Below, one piece after another: positions 26,580 through 34,356 of a stretch of 64,000 nt of DNA. The notes below the pieces were generated by a model. The model made no database searches. It worked only from the letters and a program-made list of their open reading frames with translations, and was not told the origin of the DNA. Source of the DNA: Alistipes sp. (GTDB lineage Bacteria > Bacteroidota > Bacteroidia > Bacteroidales > Rikenellaceae). Both the position numbers and the translations under genes were made by a program. The stretch lies in assembly GCA_020026375.1 (NCBI GenBank), contig JAHHQN010000001.1, positions 133,207 to 197,206 of the forward strand. Reading direction: 5' to 3'. Position 1 is the first letter of the stretch. Each line of letters starts with the position of its first letter.

Positions 26580-28133
26580 ATGCCGAAGAATATCACCCTT
26601 TCACTGACTCCCAAGCAGGCGGCCGACAGCCGTTTCTACACCTCGACCGCCGCTCGCAAGATGGGGGTCGACGAACGACAGATTGCCCTCGTGAGGGTCA
26701 TCAAACGCTCCATAGACGCACGCCAGCGACTGCCCAAGGTCAACCTCACGCTCGAAATCTATGTCGACAACGAACCCCGTCCCGAACCCCTCCACTTCGA
26801 CTACCCGTCGGTGGACGGCAAGACCGAGGTGGTGGTCGTGGGTTCGGGCCCCGCGGGACTCTTCGCCGCCCTCCGTCTCATCGAGCTGGGTCTCAAGCCC
26901 GTGATTCTCGAACGCGGCAAGGACGTGCTTGCGCGCAAGTACGATATCGCGCAGATCAACCGCAACGGCGAGGTCAACCCCGACTCCAACTACTCGTTCG
27001 GCGAGGGCGGTGCAGGAACCTTCTCCGACGGCAAGCTCTTCACCCGAAGCAAGAAACGCGGTGACTACAACAAGGCGCTCCAGACCCTGGTCTTCCACGG
27101 CGCCACCCCCGAAATCCTCTACGAGGCACACCCCCACATCGGCACCGACAAGCTGCCGCGCATCATGACCAATATCCGCCGCACGATTCTCGACTGCGGC
27201 GGCGAGTTCCTCTTCGAGCGGAGGGTGACCGACCTCCAGCTCGACGGCTCGCGCATCAAGGGCGTCTGGTGCGGCGACGAGCTGATTGAGGGTGCGGCCG
27301 TGGTGCTGGCCACCGGCCACTCGGCACGCGACATCTACGAGCTGCTCCACCGTCGGGGCATACGTCTCGAGGCCAAACCCTTCGCCATGGGTGTGAGAAT
27401 CGAGCATCCGCAGACACTCATCGACTCCATACAGTACCACTGCCGCGAGCGCGGCGAGTATCTCCCGGCGGCCAGCTATTCGCTCGTCTGCCAGCAGAAC
27501 GGACGCGGTGTCTACTCCTTCTGCATGTGTCCCGGAGGATTCATCGTGCCGGCCATGACCGACGGCCGACAGTCGGTGGTCAACGGCATGTCGCCCAGCG
27601 GCCGCACCTCGCCCTATGCCAATTCGGGTCTGGTGACCGAGGTGCGTCTCTCCGACTTCGAGCATCTGCGCGAGGAGTGGGGCGAGCTGGCCGGTCTGAA
27701 GTTCCAGCAGCAGTTCGAGGAGGCGGCACGCCTCAACGGCGGCGACCACCAGATTGCCCCTGCCCAGCGTGTGGCCGACTTCGTGGCCGGACGCGCCAGC
27801 ACCTCGCTGCCCAAGACCTCCTACATTCCGGGCATCACCCCCTCGCGACTCGACAAGTGGATGCCCGACTTCATCGCCACCAACCTCCGCATGGGTCTCG
27901 ACCACTTCGGACGCCGTCTGCGCGGCTTTGTGACCAACGAGGCCATCATCGCAGGTGTGGAGTCGCGCACCTCCACCCCCGTGCGTATCCCCCGCGACGC
28001 CGACACCCTCATGCACCCCGAGACACAGGGACTCTTTCCGGCAGGCGAGGGTGCAGGCTATGCCGGCGGCATCATCTCGGCGGCACTCGACGGCGAGAAC
28101 ATCGCTTCAGCGGTCGCCAACTACATCAAATAA
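26580..28133 (+). CDS. FAD-dependent oxidoreductase-like protein (COG2509 type)
   Basis: A 517-residue cytosolic flavoprotein of unknown substrate. An N-terminal domain of about 80 residues precedes the Rossmann motif VVVGSGPAGLFAAL (85-98), then ILERGKDV (end of the second strand). The SFGEGGAGTFSDGKL block, VLATGHSARDIYELL and the C-terminal AGEGAGYAGGIISAALDGE FAD motif are characteristic of this widely conserved, poorly studied family. First gene of a pair: a glycosyltransferase starts 20 nt downstream. Confidence 0.87.
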   Translation: MPKNITLSLTPKQAADSRFYTSTAARKMGVDERQIALVRVIKRSIDARQRLPKVNLTLEIYVDNEPRPEPLHFDYPSVDGKTEVVVVGSGPAGLFAALRLIELGLKPVILERGKDVLARKYDIAQINRNGEVNPDSNYSFGEGGAGTFSDGKLFTRSKKRGDYNKALQTLVFHGATPEILYEAHPHIGTDKLPRIMTNIRRTILDCGGEFLFERRVTDLQLDGSRIKGVWCGDELIEGAAVVLATGHSARDIYELLHRRGIRLEAKPFAMGVRIEHPQTLIDSIQYHCRERGEYLPAASYSLVCQQNGRGVYSFCMCPGGFIVPAMTDGRQSVVNGMSPSGRTSPYANSGLVTEVRLSDFEHLREEWGELAGLKFQQQFEEAARLNGGDHQIAPAQRVADFVAGRASTSLPKTSYIPGITPSRLDKWMPDFIATNLRMGLDHFGRRLRGFVTNEAIIAGVESRTSTPVRIPRDADTLMHPETQGLFPAGEGAGYAGGIISAALDGENIASAVANYIK

Positions 28134-28153
28134 CCGACAAAAAAACTCTCGAC

Positions 28154-28915
28154 ATGGAACTTTTCGGCCACACCAAAGATTATCTCCGCGCACGCTATTA
28201 CAGGTTTCGGGAGCGTCTTTCGCCTTCGAAATTGGGTGACGATGTCCACAAGATACCCATCATCATCAACAATTTCAACCGTCTGACCACCCTCCGCCTT
28301 CTCATCGACTCGCTGGAGCGGCGCGGCTACACCAACATCTATATCCTCGACAACCGCAGTACCTATCCGCCCCTGCTGGAGTGGTACAAGAGCTGTCGCC
28401 ACGAGGTGATTCACCTGCCCGACAACATCGGCTTCAAGGCACTGTGGAAGCACGCGCCCACGCGCAAGAGGTTCTGCGGCGACTACTACATCTACACCGA
28501 TGCCGATGTGGTGCTCGACGAAGCGTGTCCCGACGACATCATCGGCCGCATGCACCGCATCTTGAAGTACGAACGCCCCCATGCCTTCAAGATAGGCCCC
28601 TCGATACGCATCGACAACCTGCCCGACCATTACGCTCATAAAGAGAAGGTTATCGAGTGGGAGAGCCGCTTCTTCCTGAAAAAAATATGGGGGGGGGAAA
28701 TTTTGCTCTACCGCGCACCCATCGACACCACCTTTGCGCTCTACCGTCCGCGGGTGGGGTTGAGCCGCCGTCCCTCGCTGGAGGCCTACCGCATGGCCGC
28801 CCCCTATCAGATTGTCCATCTGCCGTGGTATGAGGATTCGGCCCACCCCACCGAGGAGGAGCAATACTACAAGGAGCAGTGTAAAAAACCGACAGCGTGG
28901 AGCAGTATGAAATAA
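28154..28915 (+). CDS. Glycosyltransferase family 2-like protein
   Basis: 253 residues, GT-A fold: PIIINNFNRLTTLRLLIDSLE near residue 35, NIYILDNRSTYPPLLEW, and a DXD-type metal motif in YTDADVVLDEACPDD (near 115). It probably transfers a sugar onto a surface glycan; donor and acceptor are unknown. The start is at 28154 (MELFGHTKDY), after the FAD gene's stop; the open frame further upstream lies inside that gene. The last codons sit within a large hairpin (28892-28929). Confidence 0.85.
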   Translation: MELFGHTKDYLRARYYRFRERLSPSKLGDDVHKIPIIINNFNRLTTLRLLIDSLERRGYTNIYILDNRSTYPPLLEWYKSCRHEVIHLPDNIGFKALWKHAPTRKRFCGDYYIYTDADVVLDEACPDDIIGRMHRILKYERPHAFKIGPSIRIDNLPDHYAHKEKVIEWESRFFLKKIWGGEILLYRAPIDTTFALYRPRVGLSRRPSLEAYRMAAPYQIVHLPWYEDSAHPTEEEQYYKEQCKKPTAWSSMK

Positions 28916-28929
28916 CTGCTCCACGCTGT
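28883..28929 (-). terminator. Hairpin between convergent glycosyltransferase genes
   Basis: A perfect 15-bp stem (28892-28906 with 28915-28929). On the minus strand it is followed, after three bases, by six T, so it terminates the minus-strand glycosyltransferase. The stop codon of the plus-strand gene lies in its loop/stem. Confidence 0.85.
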
Positions 28930-28960
28930 GGTATTATGGGAGACCTCCGAACAGAGGGTT

Positions 28961-29749
28961 CTACTTCAGATGTTTGTCGATGCCGTTCTGACAGCGCACG
29001 CGCTTCTGGGCGATGCTCTGCCGGTAGATGGTGTTGTTGGCCTCGAGTCCCGACTCGTCGCGGCCGTGACCGTGGAAGAGGTGGAAGGCCACACAACGGA
29101 ACTTCACACGTTTTTGGGTAACCCCTGCATTGCGCAGACGGTTGGCCATCTCGTTGTCCTCGCTGCCCCAGCCCACAAAATCCTGGTCGTAGCCGTTGAC
29201 CTTCAACAGGTCGTCGCGCCAGAAGGCCATGTTACACCCCTTGACATACCAATATTTCGACAGACGGTGGTAGACCGATGCACAGAAGGGCTGGCGAATG
29301 GCGTTCAGACGGTGACACACACCACTGCTGTACCAGTGCAGCGGCGAGAACGATTTTCCCAGCAGCTTGAGGGTACACGCCTCGCTGACCATGCCGCGCG
29401 TTCCCGACACGAAGCAGCCGCGCTCGGCCATCGCCTTGTGGTCGGCGACGAAATGGTCGTGGAGAATCAAATCGCCGTCGATTTGTATGATGTAGTCGCC
29501 TTTGGCCGCAGCAAAGGCCTTGTTGCGGATTTCGGCCAGACGGAAACCCTTGTCCTCGTGCCACACATGGTGGAGCGGCACGTGCGAAAGACATCCGAAC
29601 TCCTCCACCACCCGACGCGTGGGTTCGCCCGAACCGTCGTCGGCTATGATAATCTCGTCGGGGAGTTGACACTGGTGCATCACACTGCCCAGACAAAGGC
29701 GCAGGGCATCGGGCCAGTTGTAAGTCGATATAATTAGCGATACTGTCAT
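28961..29749 (-). CDS. Family 2 glycosyltransferase with galactosyltransferase-like C-terminal motif
   Basis: 262 residues. N-terminal GT2 signature SLIISTYNWPDALRLCLGSV, nucleotide-binding ADDGSGEPT, DXD in QIDGDLILHDHF (near residue 95), and the acceptor-side GWGSEDNEMANRLRNAG motif (near 210) seen in the C-terminal domain of bacterial galactosyl-/GalNAc-type transferases. Probably works on capsule, LPS or glycoprotein glycans. The gene faces the preceding one tail to tail and is divergent from the DUF5672 gene. Confidence 0.88.
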   Translation of the reverse strand: MTVSLIISTYNWPDALRLCLGSVMHQCQLPDEIIIADDGSGEPTRRVVEEFGCLSHVPLHHVWHEDKGFRLAEIRNKAFAAAKGDYIIQIDGDLILHDHFVADHKAMAERGCFVSGTRGMVSEACTLKLLGKSFSPLHWYSSGVCHRLNAIRQPFCASVYHRLSKYWYVKGCNMAFWRDDLLKVNGYDQDFVGWGSEDNEMANRLRNAGVTQKRVKFRCVAFHLFHGHGRDESGLEANNTIYRQSIAQKRVRCQNGIDKHLK

Positions 29750-29883
29750 ATTGAAGCAATTATTTCATAAAAATAACACTTTTTTCGACATTTTCAAAAT
29801 TTTACGTCGCTAATATTTGTTTTATAAAACGCCACCAGCCCCTGCAAAATTGTGTGTTTTTCTTCAAAATGGAAATAAAATTG

Positions 29884-29891
29884 TATCTTTG
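29884..29891 (+). promoter_or_regulatory. -7 box of the DUF5672 gene
   Basis: TATCTTTG, 48 nt before the ATG at 29940. Confidence 0.6.
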
Positions 29892-29939
29892 GACTGATTT
29901 GAAGTCCGGCACACCTGCCGCGACACCTAATTTCCAGCA

Positions 29940-30710
29940 ATGAAACTCAACGTCATCATACCGATATACCGCCCCCGACTGCCCGAAAACGAGGCACAGG
30001 CCCTGCTCAACAACACCCGTCGTCTCTCGCAATGGGACATCACCCTGCTCTGTCCCGAGGGACTCGACATCAGCGCCGTCTCACGGCTCGTTCCCACGGC
30101 TGCGGTGGTGAGGGTCAGCGACGAATGGCTGGGCAGCAGGAACGGCATACAGGGCTACAACCGCATGATGCTCTCCGAGGAGTTCTACCGCCTGTTCGAG
30201 GCGTGGGACTATGTGCTGGTGTGCCACACCGACGCGTGGATTTTCCGCGACGAGCTGGAGAAGTGGTGCGTTGCCGGCTACGACTGTGTGGCCGCACCGT
30301 GGGTCAGACGCGCGGTGTATGACCTGCCCGTCGTGCGACAATACATGTCGCTCCGCCGTGCGTGGGCCGAGCGCAAGGGCATCGCCACACGTCAGCGGCT
30401 CTACGACCGCATCGGCAACGGCGGCCTGTCGCTGCGCAAGGTCAGCTCGTTCCTGCGCGTATGCCGCGAGGAGCAGGCCACCATCGACCGCTACATCGCC
30501 GCACGCCACCACCTCTACAACGAAGATGTATTTTGGGCGACCGTCCCCGGCAGTTTCCGCTATCCGACCACGGCCGAAGCGCTGAAATTCGCCTTCGACA
30601 CCAACCCCTCCTACTGCTTCCGTCTGACAGACAACACCCTGCCGATGGGGTGTCACAGCTGGAACAAGAAAAAAATGTGGCGATTCTGGCAGTCGCACAT
30701 ACATTTTTAA
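29940..30710 (+). CDS. DUF5672-family glycosyltransferase-like protein
   Basis: 256 residues. The pattern YVLVCHTDAWIFRDELEKWC (near 95) and IGNGGLSLRKVSSFL (near 160) match DUF5672, a family related to glycosyltransferases and often found in surface-polysaccharide regions. HTDAW would stand for the DXD motif. LYNEDVFWAT (near 195) may hold the catalytic acid. Third sugar-transferase-like gene in 2.6 kb, each in its own transcript except the first. Confidence 0.82.
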   Translation: MKLNVIIPIYRPRLPENEAQALLNNTRRLSQWDITLLCPEGLDISAVSRLVPTAAVVRVSDEWLGSRNGIQGYNRMMLSEEFYRLFEAWDYVLVCHTDAWIFRDELEKWCVAGYDCVAAPWVRRAVYDLPVVRQYMSLRRAWAERKGIATRQRLYDRIGNGGLSLRKVSSFLRVCREEQATIDRYIAARHHLYNEDVFWATVPGSFRYPTTAEALKFAFDTNPSYCFRLTDNTLPMGCHSWNKKKMWRFWQSHIHF

Positions 30711-30832
30711 CAGAGCAGCGAGGTGTGGTCACAACACACTGACATACAATCAGATACAAGTCCAATCCGATGATTTTGGCGGTGCGGTTATTAAAAAAAA
30801 CGTCAAAATTCTTGAAAATATTTAATAAAACA

Positions 30833-30864
30833 TTTGCACAGTAAATATTTTCGCCTTATCTTTG
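30833..30864 (+). promoter_or_regulatory. Full-consensus promoter of the structured RNA
   Basis: TTTG (30833-30836), 20 nt, TATCTTTG (30857-30864). No start codon with a long frame follows. Confidence 0.85.
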
Positions 30865-30869
30865 CACTC

Positions 30870-31068
30870 GAAGTTTTAAGGTTCATTTAGGTTAGTAGTT
30901 TTAGGTTGGTTGAGGAAGTCGGTAGGTTGTAACCGAATTCGCGGTTACTAAGACTTTAGGGCGGTGCTCGTCCGAAGAGTCGAATACCTCCGATTAACCC
31001 TCTATTTTTCGGAAGGGGTGGTGCCCTGACGAAAAAAAGGTCTGAATCGCAAGATTCGGACCTTTTTT
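30870..31068 (+). ncRNA. Free-standing structured RNA of about 200 nt, possibly 6S RNA
   Basis: A consensus promoter is followed by about 200 nt without a convincing open frame and a strong terminator. Visible structure: an apical hairpin (GTAACCG with CGGTTAC, 30927-30933 and 30940-30946), flanked by AAGTC/GACTT pairing (30916-30920 with 30951-30955), and longer-range GGTT..GAGG with CCTC..AACC pairing (30904-30915 with 30987-30999). The picture is a long interrupted hairpin of the size of 6S RNA, which regulates RNA polymerase. A TATTTTTC stretch (31003-31010) resembles the promoter box. I cannot confirm the family; it does not look like tmRNA, SRP RNA or a complete RNase P RNA. Confidence 0.6.
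31033..31068 (+). terminator. Terminator of the structured RNA
   Basis: A 10-bp core stem (31039-31048 with 31053-31062) extended by A-T pairs, GCAA loop, then six T. Confidence 0.93.
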
Positions 31069-31233
31069 GTTTTTATCCCCCACCGAACACTCCTCTCCCG
31101 GCGTGCATTTCGCGCCCTCTGACCGTCTCCAAACATTCGAAGTGTCTGTCACCCTCCGCCTCCCTCCGATGCCGCACAATCGCCCGACAACGTCTTTTCC
31201 CGACACCATCCGCCGCACGCTCTTCCACCACAC

Positions 31234-31277
31234 AAAAAAAACCGTCCGCCCCACAGGACAGACGGTCAGCGGACGGT
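31234..31277 (-). terminator. Terminator of the DUF3298-type lipoprotein gene
   Basis: A 9-bp stem (31241-31249 with 31269-31277) followed on the minus strand by seven T. The stretch 31070-31233 holds nothing else. Confidence 0.82.
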
Positions 31278-31292
31278 CTCACGGAGAGCCGT

Positions 31293-32048
31293 CTATTTTC
31301 TATACGGAGCCAACTCCTCCCAACTGAACTCCACGGCCACACTGCCCAACGCATAGCAGCCAATTTCGTAGGGGTTGTAGTGGAAGGTCACTCCCCGGGC
31401 GGTGAGCTTGAAATTGTCGGTCAGCGGAATCGGTTCGCTGAAGAAGCCGGCCTCCGAGAGACTGCCCCCTTCGGACTCGTATTTCTCGCTGATTTTCTTG
31501 CGGAGGGCAATCTGCAGCTCCTCGAGTTTCTCCGCGCTGAACAGCTCCTTGTAGCCCAGCTCGAAGCCGTCGGTCAGCGAGTAGGTGTGGTATTCCGACA
31601 CCTCCATGCCGTGCGCCCCACCCAGATAGGTGGCGCGGTAGATGGCGTAGTTGAGCAGCGAGTCGGCCACATTGACCTCGCTCTCGACATGCACGGTACG
31701 CTCTCCGGCCGTGGGCTGGAGCTTCATCTCGCGGTAGATGCGTTCCTGCTCGGCCAGCTCGTTGCGAATCCAGCCCAACGACTCGCGCGCCGCCTCCGTC
31801 GAGGGGCCGTCGTAGCTCTCGAATCCGTAGAAATACTCGAGGTTGGAACGCTCGATGCCGGTCAGCACCTCCGACTTGTCGGCATTGGCAATGGAGGTGA
31901 AACGGTATTTCACATCGCAGCCCACCGCCGGAGTACCGACCACGGTATCGAAGGCGAGTGTCTGAAATTGGGGCAGTTTGTGGTGGCTGCACGAAAATGC
32001 TCCTGCAAGGGCGGCCAAAAGGAAGGTCGCGCGTATGATTTTTCTCAT
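31293..32048 (-). CDS. DUF3298/DUF4163-like (RsiV/PdaC-type fold) lipoprotein
   Basis: A 251-residue lipoprotein (GAFSC, Cys20). The YLGGAHGMEVSEYHTYSLTDG segment near residue 140 and the closing FHYNPYEIGCYALGSVAVEFSW segment are the signature of the DUF3298 domain, with DUF4163 before it. These domains bind or, in PdaC, deacetylate cell-wall glycans, or sense lysozyme in RsiV; no deacetylase domain is visible here. Single gene. Confidence 0.82.
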   Translation of the reverse strand: MRKIIRATFLLAALAGAFSCSHHKLPQFQTLAFDTVVGTPAVGCDVKYRFTSIANADKSEVLTGIERSNLEYFYGFESYDGPSTEAARESLGWIRNELAEQERIYREMKLQPTAGERTVHVESEVNVADSLLNYAIYRATYLGGAHGMEVSEYHTYSLTDGFELGYKELFSAEKLEELQIALRKKISEKYESEGGSLSEAGFFSEPIPLTDNFKLTARGVTFHYNPYEIGCYALGSVAVEFSWEELAPYRK

Positions 32049-32149
32049 CGTTCAAAAGGTTTTTACGAGGTTAAATATACTCCAAAAAACGGAAACAACG
32101 CCTATGGAGGAGCAAAATTGCATTTTTTTCAAAATTTTATTCTCGAAAA

Positions 32150-32181
32150 TTTGGCAGGTAAAAAAAAAGTCCATACATTTG
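32150..32181 (+). promoter_or_regulatory. Promoter of tRNA-Glu copy 1
   Basis: TTTG (32150-32153), 20 nt, TACATTTG (32174-32181). Confidence 0.82.
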
Positions 32182-32200
32182 CAGCGTCAAAAAACGAAAT

Positions 32201-32275
32201 GGTGGATTCATCTAAGGGCTAGGATACATGCCTCTCACGCATGACATAGGGGTTCGAATCCCCTATCCACTACCA
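32201..32275 (+). tRNA. tRNA-Glu (anticodon CTC), copy 1, CCA encoded
   Basis: Acceptor GGTGGAT pairs with ATCCACT (one G-U end pair). The anticodon stem CATGC/GCATG encloses CTCTCAC (anticodon CTC); T-arm GGGGTTCGAATCCCC. Discriminator A followed by CCA. Confidence 0.95.
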
Positions 32276-32277
32276 AA

Positions 32278-32311
32278 AGCGATTGCACGATGTGCAGTCG
32301 CTTATTTTTTT
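32278..32311 (+). terminator. Terminator of tRNA-Glu copy 1
   Basis: An 11-bp stem (32278-32288 with 32292-32302) then a T-run (32305-32311); it begins two bases after the tRNA CCA. Confidence 0.9.
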
Positions 32312-32610
32312 GCCCTCCGCGCAGCTTTTCCGCACGACCGACCCCGTTCTCCACCGCCGACCGACACCCCTGTGCGGTATCGTCCCTCGCACCCGTTCTC
32401 CTCCGCCCCACAACCTACCGTCACCCCCGATGCCGCGCGCTCCTTTCCCCCTCCCGTCACACGATACGCCGCCACTGCCGCGCTCCGATTCCCGTCAGCA
32501 TGCCCCTCCTTCCGGCCACACTATCCGCCTCACGGTCGCTTCTCCGCACGACCGTCCCAAGCCAGACCACCGTGAGAGGGCGATAAAGCAAAAAATTTTA
32601 ACAAATTGAA
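32312..32610. other. Spacer between the two tRNA-Glu units
   Basis: C/G-rich then A-rich, with Pro/Arg-rich open frames on the plus strand that look like random GC-rich sequence. I see no gene. Confidence 0.6.
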
Positions 32611-32617
32611 GAAAAAA

Positions 32618-32649
32618 TTTGGCGGATAAAAAAAAAGGATATATCTTTG
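32618..32649 (+). promoter_or_regulatory. Promoter of tRNA-Glu copy 2
   Basis: TTTG (32618-32621), 20 nt, TATCTTTG (32642-32649). Confidence 0.85.
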
Positions 32650-32669
32650 CAGCATCAAAATAACCAAAT

Positions 32670-32744
32670 GGTGGATTCATCTAAGGGCTAGGATACATGC
32701 CTCTCACGCATGACATAGGGGTTCGAATCCCCTATCCACTACCA
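32670..32744 (+). tRNA. tRNA-Glu (anticodon CTC), copy 2, CCA encoded
   Basis: The same 75-nt sequence as copy 1, including the encoded CCA. Confidence 0.95.
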
Positions 32745-32746
32745 AA

Positions 32747-32780
32747 AGCGGTTGCACAATGTGCAGCCGCTTATTTTTTT
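32747..32780 (+). terminator. Terminator of tRNA-Glu copy 2
   Basis: An 11-bp stem (32747-32757 with 32761-32771) then seven T. Confidence 0.9.
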
Positions 32781-33138
32781 GTTCTCCTCCGCGCACACCA
32801 CGCCGCACAATTCACCGTCTATCGCGCGTACCGACCGCCACCGCGCTACACGGCACACACCAACAACCGCGCCCCTACGGAACATCTCCTCTCCGCCACA
32901 CACGGTTTCCACGGCCGTTTTCCACCCCCTGCACCGCTATCATGCCGCACAGCCACCCCTGCCGCCACCGCACAGACACAGGAACCAGAACATATCGACA
33001 GGACCGATTTACAACCCGATTTCACTTATCATTTTGCAAATGGCACAAACCCCGGTTTGGATTCGTGGGATAAAGACACGAAAAACACAAGACCTCACAA
33101 GTCCGTTCTTCGGGTCGGGCCTTCCGTTGCAGGGATAT
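32781..33138. other. Gene-free stretch
   Basis: C-rich sequence with only low-complexity Pro/His/Arg frames. No gene, repeat or RNA recognised. Confidence 0.55.
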
Positions 33139-33171
33139 AAAAAAAACGAAGGGTGTCTCCCGACACCCTTC
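33139..33171 (-). terminator. Terminator of the sigma factor / 48-aa gene unit
   Basis: A perfect 10-bp stem (33148-33157 with 33162-33171), followed on the minus strand, after two bases, by eight T (33146-33139). Confidence 0.88.
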
Positions 33172-33191
33172 TCCCATCAAAAAATTAACCC

Positions 33192-33338
33192 TTAAATATC
33201 TCCGTTGCGAAATACCTCCGCAAGATAATGATTCAGAAAATACAGGTCTGCATCGTCTTGAATCACCTCCCGCATCAACAATATTTCATCGTCAGAGATG
33301 TCATTATCTGAAACGCTGCTTTTGTCCAACTCCTCCAT
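33192..33338 (-). CDS. 48-aa acidic protein following the ECF sigma gene
   Basis: Reads MEELDKSSVSDNDISDDEIL and ends LAEVFRNGDI. Strongly acidic, probably helical, no membrane segment and no recognised domain. It lies 66 nt after the sigma gene stop and 20 nt before the shared terminator, so it is on the sigma transcript. Its location where anti-sigma or partner genes often lie makes it worth testing, but no function can be read from sequence. Codon use is ordinary. Confidence 0.6.
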   Translation of the reverse strand: MEELDKSSVSDNDISDDEILLMREVIQDDADLYFLNHYLAEVFRNGDI

Positions 33339-33404
33339 AGGCCCTCTTGTTTTATGTAATTCACCAATAAAACGGAGTGCTCTCGGATTTTATTGTATCA
33401 ATTA

Positions 33405-33989
33405 TCAGCTCAGAATGATATTTTTTTCTTTTATCATACGTCTGAGATTAATCAGCGCGTAGCGCATGCGTCCCAGAGCGGTGTTGATGCTCACATCGGT
33501 CTGTTCGGCAATCTCCTTGAAGCTCAGTCCCGAGAAGTAGCGCATCATGACCACCTCTTTCTGCTCGTCGGGCAGCAGTTCCACCAGATGGCGGATATCG
33601 CTCTCAATCTGACGGCTCACGATATCGTCCTCGACGGTTTTCTCCGCGAAACGCAGACCGCCCAGCACATCGTATCCCGATTCCGACTCCGAGACCGCCT
33701 TGTTCTGCTTCTGTGTACGGAAATGGTCAATCACCTGGTTGTGGGCAATACGCAGCACCCACGACAGGAATTTGCCGTTGTCCATATAACGTCCGTCGTC
33801 AATCACCTTGACGACCTTAATGAAAGTCTCTTGAAATATATCCTCGGCAACATCATGGTCCTTGACCATCATGTTGATGTAATCCCTCACACGACGACTG
33901 TGACGGTCGATGAGTTGGGATATTGCACTTCGGTCACCTGAAAGGTAGTGATTAAGCAACACCTTATCACTTAATACTTGTACATTCAT
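33405..33989 (-). CDS. ECF-type sigma-70 family RNA polymerase sigma factor
   Basis: 194 residues. Region 2 (VRDYINMMVKDHDVAEDIFQETFIKV, about 34-60) and region 4 helix-turn-helix (LSFKEIAEQTDVSINTALGR, about 154-173) are clear; region 3 is missing as in ECF factors. No classical transmembrane anti-sigma gene is adjacent. A rare Shine-Dalgarno-like AGGAGG lies at 34002-33997, 7 nt before the ATG. Related Bacteroidota factors respond to stress or oxidants; specificity here is unknown. Confidence 0.92.
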   Translation of the reverse strand: MNVQVLSDKVLLNHYLSGDRSAISQLIDRHSRRVRDYINMMVKDHDVAEDIFQETFIKVVKVIDDGRYMDNGKFLSWVLRIAHNQVIDHFRTQKQNKAVSESESGYDVLGGLRFAEKTVEDDIVSRQIESDIRHLVELLPDEQKEVVMMRYFSGLSFKEIAEQTDVSINTALGRMRYALINLRRMIKEKNIILS

Positions 33990-33996
33990 ACTCTTT

Positions 33997-34002
33997 CCTC
34001 CT
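33997..34002 (-). promoter_or_regulatory. Shine-Dalgarno site of the sigma factor gene
   Basis: AGGAGG on the minus strand with 7 nt to the ATG. Unusual here, because most genes in this window have only A-rich leaders. Confidence 0.7.
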
Positions 34003-34300
34003 ATATTTGTTATTCAGAGTAGAGATTTGTATCTATAGGCAATCGATTTTAAGTTATCAAAAATTAAATTCCAAAAACAGGGTCCAGTGTGCCTTTCTGT
34101 GCCTTCGGGGCCTCCGATTTCACATCGTCGCGCCTCGATTTGCGGCTTCCACGAACCACTTTACGGTTGCAATATAGCGACTTTTTCCGAGAAATCCAAA
34201 TTTCGTCATTTCTCCGAAAAATCTTTTCCGGCTCTGCTTTCTCTGTTTTTTTCCACATGCAAGTCTCATGCCAGAATGGTGTCGCGCGCCCCATCGACGC
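34003..34300. other. Region upstream of the sigma factor gene
   Basis: A/T-rich near the sigma gene, mixed further on. It must hold the sigma promoter, but I find no clear TAnnTTTG on the minus strand. Short open frames on both strands run into the proS terminator and look random. Confidence 0.45.
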
Positions 34301-34335
34301 AAAAAAAAGCGTCCCGACAGACATCGGAACGCTTT
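34301..34335 (-). terminator. Terminator of proS
   Basis: A 12-bp stem with one G-T pair (34306-34317 with 34324-34335), followed on the minus strand by a run of T (34308-34301). Confidence 0.88.
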
Positions 34336-34356
34336 ATCGATACACTCACCCGGCCA

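Larger units (their letters stand above)
32143..32311 (+). repeat. tRNA-Glu transcription unit, copy 1 of a tandem duplication
   Basis: Promoter, tRNA and terminator of copy 1 match copy 2 (32611-32780): the -33 flank (AAATTTGGC), the whole tRNA and the terminator are nearly identical, while the spacer between the units differs. Confidence 0.85.
32611..32780 (+). repeat. tRNA-Glu transcription unit, copy 2
   Basis: See copy 1. In the terminator stems, one A-T pair of copy 1 (32282/32298) is a G-C pair in copy 2 (32751/32767), a compensatory change that supports the hairpin. Confidence 0.85.

Noticed and set aside
27527..28153. Upstream extension of the glycosyltransferase frame
   Set aside because: It lies within the FAD-protein gene; the ATG at 28154 follows that gene's stop by 20 nt.
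30870..31068. The structured RNA as RNase P RNA or tmRNA
   Set aside because: A short GAGGAAGTC-like piece recalls the RNase P core, but the transcript is too short and the other conserved parts are missing; no tmRNA tag frame or tRNA-like ends are visible.
32228..33195. Pro/His/Arg-rich plus-strand frames around the two tRNA-Glu copies
   Set aside because: They begin inside the tRNAs and terminators and resemble translated C-rich spacer.
34064..34324. 86-codon minus-strand frame between proS and the sigma gene
   Set aside because: Its first codons form the proS terminator hairpin, so it cannot be a normal gene.
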